A stretch of DNA of 64,000 nt. It comes from Marivirga atlantica. Its GTDB lineage: Bacteria; Bacteroidota; Bacteroidia; Cytophagales; Cyclobacteriaceae. The number at the start of each line of letters is the position of its first letter. The first letter of the stretch is position 1. The translations under genes and the position numbers were made by a program. The stretch covers positions 1,571,371 to 1,635,370 of the forward strand of contig NZ_JAERQG010000001.1 of the NCBI RefSeq assembly GCF_016734805.1, read 5' to 3'. Shown here one piece after another: positions 50,796 through 59,473 of the stretch. The notes under the pieces were generated by a model. The model made no database searches and was not told where the DNA came from. It was given only the letters and a program-made list of their open reading frames with translations.

Positions 50796-52310
50796 TTAAG
50801 TTAGATGAGTGCTTTTCACTTCGTCAGTTGCTGATAATAGTTTTCTATCAATTTTACCTGTATCATTTTTAGGTAGCTCTTTCATTACTTCGAAATACTT
50901 GGGTACTTTAAATTTAGCCAGGTGCTGTAAGCAGAAATTTTGAATTGCTGAAATGTCTGTTTTTGCTTCTTTAAAAACTACGATAGCCTTGCCTACCTCC
51001 CCCCATTTAAGATCAGGAACTCCTACAACACAAACTTCTTTTACACTTTCATGCTTAAGTATGCATTGTTCTACTTCAGCAGGATAAACGTTTTCACCTC
51101 CTGAAATAAACATGTTTTTGATTCTATCAACTACATAGAGATAACCTTCCTTATCTTTTAGGAGAATATCTCCTGTTTTAAACCATCCATCTACTATTGC
51201 CTTTTCGGTGGCTTCAGGATTTCTCCAATACCCAGGTGTCACTATAGGTCCTTTGATCCAAAGTTCACCTTTTTCGTTTTTATCAACAGCTATTCCTGAT
51301 TCATTAACAAGTTTTGTTTGAAGGTAGAAATTGGGGAATCCTATTGATCCCCTCTTTCTAATAGCATCATTAGCTTCTAAAGAAGTAATGTTTGGTCCAC
51401 ATTCTGTTAATCCATAACCCTGTCTTATTAACACTTCTTTTTGGCTCCAATCTTCAATTAGAGAAACAGGCAGGGCCTCCCCACCCACAATCATATAGCG
51501 TAATCTTTGAAAATCAATTTTTTCAAAAACTGCACTTTCTCTCATAAGCCGTACCATAGTGGGAACTGCCATAAATATGCTAACCTTTTCCTTTTCCAGT
51601 GTCTGTAATACTTTATCGGCTTCAAATTTTGGCATCATTATGAGTGTACCTCCAAAATGCAAAATGGGAGCGGTAAGTACGTTCCAGCCTCCTGTGTGAA
51701 AGGGAGGCATTACATTTAAATTGACATCATCGGAATTTATTTGCAATCTAATAGCTGTATTAAGGCTATTCCATAGCATCATACCATGTGAATATATAGC
51801 TCCTTTTGGTTTTCCAGTTGTTCCAGATGTATATAAAATAAATGCAGGATGATTTTCTTCTAATTCTTCTGCTGGAAAATCATATGCTTCATCACAATTC
51901 TCCTGAAGAAGCACTTGAAGTTGTTCGAATTCAAGTAGTTTATGTTCTGCTAAATAAGGAACTTCAGATAGCAAATGTTTGTAATGTGAAGCAACAACGA
52001 TTAAGCTCGGATCAGAATTTTTTACTAAAAATGAGATTTCAGTAGCGCTTAGTCTAAAGTTAATAGGAACTATAATAATCCCTACCTTTTGTGCCACACC
52101 TAGTAAATTGACATATTCAGCATGAAAATCAGCAAGAACTAGTATTCTATCCCCCTTTGTTAAATTGTGCCTATCTTTAAAATAGTGGCAAAGCCAGTTT
52201 GTACCATTATTTAATTGCTTATAGGTGAAACTGGTGGTACTGTCAACTTCTGTTAAAGCTGTTTTTTCAGGACAGTATAGGCTCCATTTATTAAACCAGT
52301 CACAAATCAT
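50796..52310 (-). CDS. AMP-dependent acyl-CoA synthetase/ligase
   Basis: A 504-residue adenylate-forming enzyme. ILYTSGTTGKPKGAIYSH binds ATP, GYGLTECGPN forms the adenylate pocket, GWFKTGDILL carries the ribose-binding aspartate, and NDTGKIDRK contains the catalytic lysine. It activates a carboxylic acid to a CoA thioester. The start codon overlaps the end of the symporter gene by four bases, implying import and activation of the same substrate. Specificity between fatty, aryl or hydroxy acids cannot be read. Confidence 0.93.
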   Translation of the reverse strand: MICDWFNKWSLYCPEKTALTEVDSTTSFTYKQLNNGTNWLCHYFKDRHNLTKGDRILVLADFHAEYVNLLGVAQKVGIIIVPINFRLSATEISFLVKNSDPSLIVVASHYKHLLSEVPYLAEHKLLEFEQLQVLLQENCDEAYDFPAEELEENHPAFILYTSGTTGKPKGAIYSHGMMLWNSLNTAIRLQINSDDVNLNVMPPFHTGGWNVLTAPILHFGGTLIMMPKFEADKVLQTLEKEKVSIFMAVPTMVRLMRESAVFEKIDFQRLRYMIVGGEALPVSLIEDWSQKEVLIRQGYGLTECGPNITSLEANDAIRKRGSIGFPNFYLQTKLVNESGIAVDKNEKGELWIKGPIVTPGYWRNPEATEKAIVDGWFKTGDILLKDKEGYLYVVDRIKNMFISGGENVYPAEVEQCILKHESVKEVCVVGVPDLKWGEVGKAIVVFKEAKTDISAIQNFCLQHLAKFKVPKYFEVMKELPKNDTGKIDRKLLSATDEVKSTHLT

Positions 52311-53833
52311 ATTAATTGTTTTTTAGGTAATACCTTGTATAATATCAAGCCGATTCCTGTAGAACTTAGTATTGCTATTGCAGATCCTATAGCGGGATTT
52401 TTTACAGTAGCTTGCATATAGGGAGTTAATTCTCCATAATAAATACCGAAGTGCACAAGCAAACCTGTAGCTGCAGCAGCATAAACAGCCTTAACATTTG
52501 TTCGAGGTAAAAACATACCAAACAATACGGGAATGAAAGCACTGGAGAAATACGCATAAACGCCATTTTGAGCAAAAATAGCCACGCTCATGTTGGGGTT
52601 TATCAATTGCTGATATGAGAAGATAAATGAAACAATAGCTAAAATTATAATTACTATTTTATTGATCATGATGGCATTCTGCGGAACAGCCAATTTTTCC
52701 TGAATACTTGTAGGACTTACCTTCATAATTATATCCGAAGTTATTGTACTTGAAAGACTTTGAATCAACCCTTCTAATGTAGACATACCAGCTGAAATGA
52801 GACCAAATATAATAATGATGCTCATATAAAACGGGAATTTTGTGACTACATAAGTGGAAATCAGTCCATCTGGAGCTATCTTCTCTCCATTGATTAATAA
52901 TTCCGGGAATTCAATTCGAGCATATAAACCCGCTACAACTACTAAAAAGAATAGAAACTGAACTATTCCACCTACGATTAAATATCGGTTAACATCAGTT
53001 TCTTTTTTCAGCAGGAGGGATTTAGTGAGAATATGTGGCTGGCAAATAACAGCAATACCCACCACCATTTGACAAAAGATAATCTCGAAATAATCACGAA
53101 AGAGTGGGCTTTGCGGATTGAGTGGTTTAGTCAATATAGGGTCTATATTTCTCAGTTTTTGCATAAAACCGTTTACCCCGTCTTCCAGGTATTCAAAGCC
53201 TGAACCTATTAATAATATAGCTACTAGCAGCATAGCAAAGGCTTGAATAGTATTTGTATATACCATTGAGTTTGCTCCTCCGAACATCATATATCCGAAA
53301 ACGAAAACGATCACACCGGATAATACATAAATAGCTTCTATATTCAGTGCTTTTGATAATACCTGACTGATACCAACACATATCAGTACAATAAAGGTGA
53401 TCAATAGGAGAGAGAGACATGCGAAGTATAAGGCAAAATTTTTACTTCCATATCTGTTGCCCATCCATTGCGCCATGGTTTGTGCCGATACCTTACTGCC
53501 GAATTTTCTAAATCCTTTCGTTAGCAGCACGAGGGAGAATATGGCTGCGATAGGTAGTGCCAAGCCATAAGAAATGAATCCGCTGATACCATATGTGCCG
53601 ATAAGACCTGGATTGATTATAAAAGTTGCCGCGCTAGTAATAGAAGCAGCAAGTGATAAGCCTATGAAGGATGGTGAAAACTGCACACTTCCAGTGGCAT
53701 AGTCATTCATAGTCCTTGTTTTTCCTGAACCTTTAATTACAAAATAGATAACAGCCAAGGCATATAAGCATAAAAGTATGATTGTGCCATTAGCTACAAT
53801 GTTTTGGCTATATATAAGGAAGATATATTTCAA
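52307..53833 (-). CDS. sodium:solute symporter family protein
   Basis: A 508-residue inner-membrane transporter of the SSS family starting at TTG, with about 13 hydrophobic segments. The family signature region (GFRKFGSKVSAQTMAQWMGNRYGS) follows the third helix, and SAASITSAATFIINPG near residue 60 resembles the sodium-site helix. Carboxylates such as acetate, pantothenate or proline are typical substrates. It overlaps the acyl-CoA ligase gene by four bases and follows the KAS III-like gene by 26. Confidence 0.92.
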   Translation of the reverse strand: MKYIFLIYSQNIVANGTIILLCLYALAVIYFVIKGSGKTRTMNDYATGSVQFSPSFIGLSLAASITSAATFIINPGLIGTYGISGFISYGLALPIAAIFSLVLLTKGFRKFGSKVSAQTMAQWMGNRYGSKNFALYFACLSLLLITFIVLICVGISQVLSKALNIEAIYVLSGVIVFVFGYMMFGGANSMVYTNTIQAFAMLLVAILLIGSGFEYLEDGVNGFMQKLRNIDPILTKPLNPQSPLFRDYFEIIFCQMVVGIAVICQPHILTKSLLLKKETDVNRYLIVGGIVQFLFFLVVVAGLYARIEFPELLINGEKIAPDGLISTYVVTKFPFYMSIIIIFGLISAGMSTLEGLIQSLSSTITSDIIMKVSPTSIQEKLAVPQNAIMINKIVIIILAIVSFIFSYQQLINPNMSVAIFAQNGVYAYFSSAFIPVLFGMFLPRTNVKAVYAAAATGLLVHFGIYYGELTPYMQATVKNPAIGSAIAILSSTGIGLILYKVLPKKQLI

Positions 53834-53859
53834 ATTGAGTTTATTTTTATGAAGACAAT

Positions 53860-54849
53860 TTATAAACGAAAGGCAGCTCCGGCAAACGAAAGCCCACCTC
53901 CTGATCCAATCAAAAAGATGATATCACCTTTTTTAACTTCCCCATTTCTGACCGATTCATCTAAGGCCATTGGAATTGCTGCAGACCCAGTGTAGCCATA
54001 TTTATGCATAATGTACTTGGCTTTGTCTTTCTCTAGACCTAAGTTATTTAACATTTCATATATACTGTTGATATTGATTTGAGTCATAAAGAATTTGCTC
54101 ACCTTGCTTACAGGTATATTAGCTTCCCTTGCCATTCTCTGGCTCATTTCAGTCCACATTGTAGGGTTTAGTTCTTTTGGGAATTTCTTAACAAATTGAA
54201 GTTGATGTTTACCTTCATCCACTACCTGCTTAGTAGTTGGGCACCCTGATCCTCCAGCGTAAATACCCATCCAGTCATGGTATTGGCCTTGTGTAAACTG
54301 ATGAGCATTCAGAAACCCGCTCTCTGTATTTTCCTCTGCACTGAGTATAACTGCTCCCGCTCCATCAGCAAAAAGTGTTACGGTTTTTTTATCTTGTTTA
54401 TTAAGAAATTTACTCATAGCATATGCACCAATTACTAAAATATGCTTGTATTGCTTATCGGCTAAAATATATTTAGAGGCTGTGTCAATTGCAGCAACAA
54501 AGCCGGCACAAGCCGTATTTAGATCGAATGTACCTGCTCCGTGGGCCTTTAAGCGATGTTGTAAAACTGCAGCAGTGGCAGGAGATATATATTCAGGAGT
54601 ATCTGTGGAAATGATAATTTGGTCTAAATCCTTTGCCTCAATCCCTGAACTTTCTAATGCCTTGGTAGCTGCTTTTTCGCACAAGTCAATAGTGGATTCA
54701 TCATCATCACACCAGTAGCGTTGTTCGATAGTAAGGTTTTCACGTAACCAGGTATCCACATCTTCACCCAGAAGTTCATTAAAGTATTCATTTTTCAATA
54801 ATCGCTTAGGTACATAAGAGCCTGTTCCACTTATTACTGCTTTTCTCAT
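53860..54849 (-). CDS. KAS III-like enzyme lacking catalytic His and Asn
   Basis: A 329-residue thiolase-superfamily protein collinear with FabH from start to end. The nucleophile is kept: C114 in DLNTACAGFVAA. The other two catalytic residues are not: the FabH motif PHQAN is MTQIN here (T256 in place of histidine), and YGNTS is YGYTG (Y286 in place of asparagine). The C-terminal glycine loop GSGGGLSFAGAAF is normal. Loss of both makes decarboxylative condensation unlikely; acyl transfer from C114 to another acceptor, or a thiolase-type step, is possible. Its neighbours are an SDR, a symporter and a CoA ligase. Confidence 0.9.
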   Translation of the reverse strand: MRKAVISGTGSYVPKRLLKNEYFNELLGEDVDTWLRENLTIEQRYWCDDDESTIDLCEKAATKALESSGIEAKDLDQIIISTDTPEYISPATAAVLQHRLKAHGAGTFDLNTACAGFVAAIDTASKYILADKQYKHILVIGAYAMSKFLNKQDKKTVTLFADGAGAVILSAEENTESGFLNAHQFTQGQYHDWMGIYAGGSGCPTTKQVVDEGKHQLQFVKKFPKELNPTMWTEMSQRMAREANIPVSKVSKFFMTQININSIYEMLNNLGLEKDKAKYIMHKYGYTGSAAIPMALDESVRNGEVKKGDIIFLIGSGGGLSFAGAAFRL

Positions 54850-54901
54850 AATTTTTTATTAGTGCCCCAAAATAAGGGTGCTAGAATTTAAAGGATGAAT
54901 T

Positions 54902-55636
54902 TTAGATGGTTACAGCCCCATCTACGCTTAAGGTAGTACCGCTGATAAATGAAGCTTCATCAGATGCTAAGAAAGCGTATGCACTTGCAATTTCTTCTGG
55001 CTTACCTAATCTTCCGAGAGGAGTTTTTCCTTCCATCATATTGATGACCTTTTCAGGCATTTTCTTTACCATCTCTGTGGCAATAAATCCTGGAGCAACA
55101 GCATTTACCGTTATTCCTTTTCTACCTAGTTCTTTCGCCCATACTTTGGTCATTCCTATTACCCCTGACTTGGTGGCAACATAATTTGATTGGCCAAAAT
55201 TGCCATAAATACCAACTACTGATGAAGCATTGACAATCCTTCCATAAGCCTGTTCAATCATATAAGGGGAAATCAATTTGGTACAAAGGAATACACCATT
55301 GAGATTTACATCTATAACCTGTTGCCATTGGTCAATTGTCATTTTGGCAAGAGTAGCATCTTTTGTGATACCGGCATTGTTAATGAGTATATCTATTCTA
55401 CCAAAATGCTGAAATACTTGTTGAGCAGCTCTTTCTATTTGTTCAGCTGAGGTGATATCTACCTGATAGAATTGAGTGTTATCACCTAATTCTTTTGAGG
55501 TTTGTACGCCAGATTCTTCTGTTACATCCCATATGGCTACTTTAGCACCTTCTTTAATGAATTTCTTAGCGGTAGCTTTACCGATGCCGTTAGCACCGCC
55601 TGTTATTATAGCTATCTTATCTTTTAGTCTTTCCAT
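54902..55636 (-). CDS. FabG-like 3-oxoacyl reductase (SDR)
   Basis: A 244-residue SDR close to FabG: TGGANGIGKA for the cofactor, NNAGITKDATLAKM, the catalytic serine in NASSVVG, tyrosine and lysine in SNYVATKSG, and SGTTLSVDGAVTI at the end. It would reduce a 3-oxoacyl thioester or oxidise the 3-hydroxy form. It is the first gene of the unit with the KAS III-like enzyme, symporter and CoA ligase, and two copies of the GGTTGACTATT motif lie upstream. A housekeeping role in fatty-acid synthesis is less likely in this company. Confidence 0.9.
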   Translation of the reverse strand: MERLKDKIAIITGGANGIGKATAKKFIKEGAKVAIWDVTEESGVQTSKELGDNTQFYQVDITSAEQIERAAQQVFQHFGRIDILINNAGITKDATLAKMTIDQWQQVIDVNLNGVFLCTKLISPYMIEQAYGRIVNASSVVGIYGNFGQSNYVATKSGVIGMTKVWAKELGRKGITVNAVAPGFIATEMVKKMPEKVINMMEGKTPLGRLGKPEEIASAYAFLASDEASFISGTTLSVDGAVTI

Positions 55637-55703
55637 GAAATCGTTTGTTTGGAAAGCAAATTGTATAAAAGACCAAAATTTAGTTGATGGTTGCTGTCAA
55701 AAG

Positions 55704-55785
55704 GAGAGGTTGACTATTTTTAATTGAGATGGAATTATTAGGTGATTTATTACCAAAAACATCTAGGGGAGGGGTTGACTATTTA
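55704..55785. promoter_or_regulatory. pair of GGTTGACTATT motifs upstream of the fabG-like gene
   Basis: Copies GAGAGGTTGACTATTTTTAA (55704-55723) and GGGGAGGGGTTGACTATTTA (55767-55786) lie in the same orientation with GACTATT starting 65 bases apart, about 70-150 bases before the minus-strand start of the fabG-like gene. They match the pair at 49175-49263 before the hydrolase gene. Confidence 0.55.
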
Positions 55786-55809
55786 TTGTGGCGTGTTCAG
55801 GTATTGGTA

Positions 55810-55848
55810 TATAAAAAGAGCTTTCACCAATTTTGGTGAAAGCTCTTT
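55810..55848 (-). terminator. intrinsic terminator of clpX
   Basis: AAAGAGCTTTCACC and GGTGAAAGCTCTTT are perfect 14-bp complements with a 6-nt loop. Read on the minus strand the stem ends in a T-run. It lies 22 bases after the clpX stop. Confidence 0.9.
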
Positions 55849-55869
55849 CAAGAATTTATACGATAGAAT

Positions 55870-57111
55870 CTAGGCTACTCGTAGATTTTTAAACTTAGAC
55901 TTCTCGAACTTCTCTTTAGCATATGATTTGTCAATCACCAACTTTCCACCTTCACCTTTGCCATCAAAATCGAACATGGCATCTGTCATAATAATCTCAC
56001 AGATTGATCTCAAACCTCTGGCACCTAATTTAAAGTCATCGGCTTTCTTTACAATATACTCTAAAGCCGAATCTTCGAAAGTGAGATCAATGTCTTCCAT
56101 TTCGAAAAGCTTCTTATACTGCTTCACCAAAGCATTCTTAGGCTCGGTTAATATCAGCTTAAGTGTTTCAGATGTTAACGGATCAAGATGTGTAAGAACA
56201 GGTAACCTACCAATTAGTTCAGGAATTAAACCGAAGTTTTTCAAATCCTGAGCAGTGATGTACTGCAATAGATTATCCTTATCAATTTCACCTTCCACAT
56301 CGTCTGATGACTTGGTGAAACCTAAAGGAGTAGTATTCAATCTTGAGGCAATTCCTTTGCTGATGCCATCAAAGGCACCACCACAGATGAAAAGAATGTT
56401 CTCTGTATTCACATTGATCATCTTCTGATCAGGATGCTTTCTGCCCCCTTGAGGAGGTACATTTACGGATGTGCCCTCTAACAGCTTTAACATAGCCTGC
56501 TGAACACCTTCACCACTTACATCTCTGGTGATAGAAGGGTTATCAGATTTACGGGCAATTTTATCAAGCTCATCAATATACACGATACCACGTTCTGCAG
56601 CTTCTACATTGTAGTCTGCTGCCTGCAGTAGGCGCGTTAAAATGCTCTCCACATCTTCACCCACATAACCAGCTTCTGTTAAAACAGTAGCATCGGCAAT
56701 ACAGAAAGGAACCTGCAGTATTTTGGCTAAAGTTTTTGCCAAATAGGTTTTATCGGTGCCGGTTTCACCCACCATAATGATGTTTGATTTCTCAATGGTC
56801 ACATCATCATTGGTTTTCTTCTGCATCAACCTTTTGTAGTGGTTATAAACAGCAACAGAAATTACCTTTTTTGCTTCATCTTGCCCCACTACATACTTGT
56901 CCAAATGCTCTTTCATAGACTTTGGTCTAATAAGGTTGAACTTTGGATCCTTCGAATTCGATTTCGTTTTTACTTCTTCTTGTAAGATTTGCTGTGCCTG
57001 CACGATACACTTGTCACAGATGTGAGCATGTATACCAGATATCATCAGGTCAACATCTTTCTTATTGCGTCCGCAAAACGAACAGGTAACTTGTGCGTTG
57101 TCTTCTGCCAT
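55870..57111 (-). CDS. clpX: ClpX, with altered Walker A
   Basis: A 413-residue AAA+ unfoldase for ClpP. The N-terminal zinc-binding domain has CSFCGRNKK and ICDKCIVQA (residues 10-35). Further motifs are [15 protein letters not shown], the pore and [12 protein letters not shown] region, Walker [28 protein letters not shown] and the sensor-2 [10 protein letters not shown]. The Walker A loop reads GETGTDKT: D120 replaces the invariant glycine before the lysine, from codon GAT (56754-56752) where GGT would be expected. The start shares one base with the clpP stop. Function may be impaired, or this is a base error. Confidence 0.95.
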   Translation of the reverse strand: MAEDNAQVTCSFCGRNKKDVDLMISGIHAHICDKCIVQAQQILQEEVKTKSNSKDPKFNLIRPKSMKEHLDKYVVGQDEAKKVISVAVYNHYKRLMQKKTNDDVTIEKSNIIMVGETGTDKTYLAKTLAKILQVPFCIADATVLTEAGYVGEDVESILTRLLQAADYNVEAAERGIVYIDELDKIARKSDNPSITRDVSGEGVQQAMLKLLEGTSVNVPPQGGRKHPDQKMINVNTENILFICGGAFDGISKGIASRLNTTPLGFTKSSDDVEGEIDKDNLLQYITAQDLKNFGLIPELIGRLPVLTHLDPLTSETLKLILTEPKNALVKQYKKLFEMEDIDLTFEDSALEYIVKKADDFKLGARGLRSICEIIMTDAMFDFDGKGEGGKLVIDKSYAKEKFEKSKFKNLRVA

Positions 57112-57779
57112 TACTTTTTCGCTAATACTTCATCAATTAAGCCATATTCTTTGGCTTCTTCTGCGCGCATCCAGAAATCTCTGTCAGAGTCTTTTTCTAT
57201 CTGCTTATAAGTTTTACCACTATGCTTAGATAATATTTTGTATAGGTCTTCCTTAACGGACAAGGTTTGCTTTAACGAAATTTCCATGTCTGAAGCCTGA
57301 CCTTGCATGCCACTCATTGGCTGGTGAATCATAATTCTCGCGTGCGGAAGGGCCGATCTTTTGTTTTCAGCACCACCGGCAAGTAATACCGCACCCATAC
57401 TAGCCGCTAAACCAGTACAAATGGTACCTACATCAGGAGTGATGTAATGCATTGTGTCATAAATACCTAAACCGGCATAAACTGAACCTCCCGGGCTATT
57501 GATGTAAAGACTGATGTCTTTCTTGGCATCTACTGATTGTAAAAAGAGAAGCTGTGCTGTAATAATGTTAGCAATATTATCATCTACCCCCATACCCAAA
57601 AAGATAATTCTATCCATAATGAGTCTCGAGAATACATCAATTTCTCTAAAATTAGTAGGTCTCTCCTCAATAACTGAGCGAGTCATATTTTCAACTTGCT
57701 GCACATATTGGTCAACATGGCTGCCCGGTATGCGCTCACCTTTAACGGCAAATTTTCTAAATTCCTCTTTATTAATCAT
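57111..57779 (-). CDS. clpP: ATP-dependent Clp protease proteolytic subunit
   Basis: A 222-residue serine peptidase. The nucleophile is in [14 protein letters not shown], the histidine in [11 protein letters not shown] and the aspartate in [18 protein letters not shown]-type [18 protein letters not shown] is present. It lies between tig and clpX; a hairpin with a T-run at 57805-57837 separates it from tig, and a TATTTTTG box (57808-57801, minus strand) could start a separate clpP-clpX transcript. Confidence 0.97.
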   Translation of the reverse strand: MINKEEFRKFAVKGERIPGSHVDQYVQQVENMTRSVIEERPTNFREIDVFSRLIMDRIIFLGMGVDDNIANIITAQLLFLQSVDAKKDISLYINSPGGSVYAGLGIYDTMHYITPDVGTICTGLAASMGAVLLAGGAENKRSALPHARIMIHQPMSGMQGQASDMEISLKQTLSVKEDLYKILSKHSGKTYKQIEKDSDRDFWMRAEEAKEYGLIDEVLAKK

Positions 57780-57804
57780 TTAAAGTATTTTTATGAAGTA
57801 CAAA

Positions 57805-57837
57805 AATAAAAAAAAAGTCCTTCTTTAAAAGGACTTT
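57805..57837 (-). terminator. terminator between tig and clpP
   Basis: AAAGTCCTT and AAGGACTTT are perfect 9-bp complements with a 6-nt loop; on the minus strand nine T follow. It lies 24 bases after the tig stop and 26 before the clpP start. Confidence 0.8.
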
Positions 57838-57860
57838 CAATATAACGGTGTTTTTGTACT

Positions 57861-59201
57861 TTAGTTATTGTCAACAGCTTTTTTGAAGCCATCAAGGTCA
57901 ACTTTCTTTTCAGTAACCTTGATTTGAGACTTGATGTAGTCCATAGCTTTTTTGCTTAATAACTCTTCAAATACTTTTCTATAGTTTTCACCATTCTCTC
58001 CTTGCAGGTAGTTGTTGGCAAAACTATCCAAGTTGTTTTCAAGCTGATCTGACATGCCATACTGACCAAACTGCTGCTTGATCATTTCTTTGGTATGAGC
58101 CATTACGTCTTCGTGCTCTACTTTTAAATCTTCATTGTTGTCAGCAATTTTGTTCTTGATAAGGTTCCATCTTAAGTCTTTTGCATAAAGATCATATTCC
58201 TTATCAATTTGCTCTTGAGTTACTTTTCCTTCGTTACTTACAAGCAACCAGTTTTTAAGAAACTCATCAGGTAAACCTATTTTAGTTTTCTCAACTAAAT
58301 GGTTCTGAATATCTCTGCTTAAAAGGTTTTCAGTTTCTCTGTTGTAATTTTCAGCAATGGTTTCTTTGATCTTGTTGTTAAATTCTTCTTCTGATTTAAC
58401 AGCATCTTTACCAAATACCTTATCAAATAATTCCTGATTGATTTCAGCAGGCTTAGTTCTCTTGATTTCCTGAATAGCCAATGTGTAATCGCCTTTTGTT
58501 GCAGCAGCATCAGTCTCGTTTTGGCCTAAAAATCTTGATTTAGCTTCAACTGAAGTAAAAGCCTTTTCTACGTCAAAAGTAATAGAATCTTCTTTCTTGG
58601 CACCTACAAACTGTTTTTGAGCTTTCTTTTCAAGATCGTTCAGAGGTAAAACAACTTTCTGCTGTTCTTCTTCATTTTCTGATACTAATTTACCGGTAAT
58701 CGTATCTCCAGCTTTAGCAGTATCAACTTCCTCCTGCTCGCCATACTGCTCTTTAAGGTTGTCAAGTGTTTCTTTCATCACCTTGTCATCAACCTTAATG
58801 GTGTATTTGTCAACTTTTACTTTATCATCCAGCTTTAATTCGAATTCATCAACCAAACCAAGGTTGTATTCAAATTCAAACTCTTTTTGATTATCCCAAT
58901 CAATTTTAGCGGCATCTTCCTGATTAGGCATAGGTTCACCTAAAATCTGAAGCTTTTCATCTTTGATGTAGTCATTCAAAGATTTTGATAACAATTGATT
59001 GATTTCTTCTACTAAGATGCTTTTTCCATAAAGTTTCTTAATATAAGAAGCAGGAACTTTTCCAGGTCTAAAACCTTTTATATTGGCTTTTTTACCATAT
59101 TCCTTAATCTTTTGTTCAACATTAGGTTGATAATCATCTTCTTTTAATATAATTTTAATAGAAGCGTTTGTTGAATCCTTTTTGTTGAGTGTAATGTCCA
59201 A
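57861..59201 (-). CDS. tig: trigger factor
   Basis: A 446-residue ribosome-associated chaperone. The ribosome-docking signature GFRPGKVP with KLYGKSI lies at residues 40-60, followed by a divergent FKBP-like domain (about 155-250, KAGDTITGKL) and a long helical C-terminal domain. The FKBP-like part is poorly conserved, as in other Bacteroidota. The order tig-clpP-clpX is the usual bacterial one, though a terminator follows tig here. Confidence 0.95.
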   Translation of the reverse strand: MDITLNKKDSTNASIKIILKEDDYQPNVEQKIKEYGKKANIKGFRPGKVPASYIKKLYGKSILVEEINQLLSKSLNDYIKDEKLQILGEPMPNQEDAAKIDWDNQKEFEFEYNLGLVDEFELKLDDKVKVDKYTIKVDDKVMKETLDNLKEQYGEQEEVDTAKAGDTITGKLVSENEEEQQKVVLPLNDLEKKAQKQFVGAKKEDSITFDVEKAFTSVEAKSRFLGQNETDAAATKGDYTLAIQEIKRTKPAEINQELFDKVFGKDAVKSEEEFNNKIKETIAENYNRETENLLSRDIQNHLVEKTKIGLPDEFLKNWLLVSNEGKVTQEQIDKEYDLYAKDLRWNLIKNKIADNNEDLKVEHEDVMAHTKEMIKQQFGQYGMSDQLENNLDSFANNYLQGENGENYRKVFEELLSKKAMDYIKSQIKVTEKKVDLDGFKKAVDNN

Positions 59202-59282
59202 AATGCTATTTTTTTATGGTGATATATTACGAAAAAACCCTCAACTGAGGTATTTGTTACCAAAAGTTAAGGGTTGTTCTTG

Positions 59283-59366
59283 TGTGCGGATGGAGGGACT
59301 CGAACCCCCATGCCGTGAAGCGCTAGATCCTAAGTCTAGTGCGTCTACCAATTTCGCCACATCCGC
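59283..59366 (-). tRNA. tRNA-Leu (TAG)
   Basis: An 84-nt class II tRNA on the minus strand. GCGGATG pairs perfectly with CATCCGC, the anticodon loop is CTTAGGA with anticodon TAG, the long variable arm is GCGCTTCACGGCATG, and the T-arm is GGGGG TTCGAGT CCCTC. The discriminator is A and CCA is not encoded. Confidence 0.96.
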
Positions 59367-59385
59367 TTTCATTAAAATTGAAGTG

Positions 59386-59416
59386 CAAATGTAGTAAGAT
59401 TAATTTTTTATGCAAT
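59386..59416 (-). promoter_or_regulatory. promoter of tRNA-Leu (TAG)
   Basis: On the minus strand ATTG (59416-59413), 19 bases, TACATTTG (59393-59386), matching the spacing and -7 box of the other promoters in this window, 20 bases before the mature tRNA. Confidence 0.75.
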
Positions 59417-59473
59417 AGGCAAATTGAAAAAATATTGGTTTACTTTGAAAAATAATTTCGCTGACAATAATTT

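Noticed and set aside
53860..55636. Housekeeping fatty-acid synthesis cluster (fabH-fabG)
   Set aside because: No acpP, fabD, fabF or plsX is present, the KAS III-like protein lacks two catalytic residues, and the neighbours are uptake and activation genes.
59182..59394. 70-residue ORF containing RMEGLEPPCREALDPKSS
   Set aside because: It is the antisense of tRNA-Leu(TAG); this peptide is a well-known artefact of reading tRNA genes as protein.
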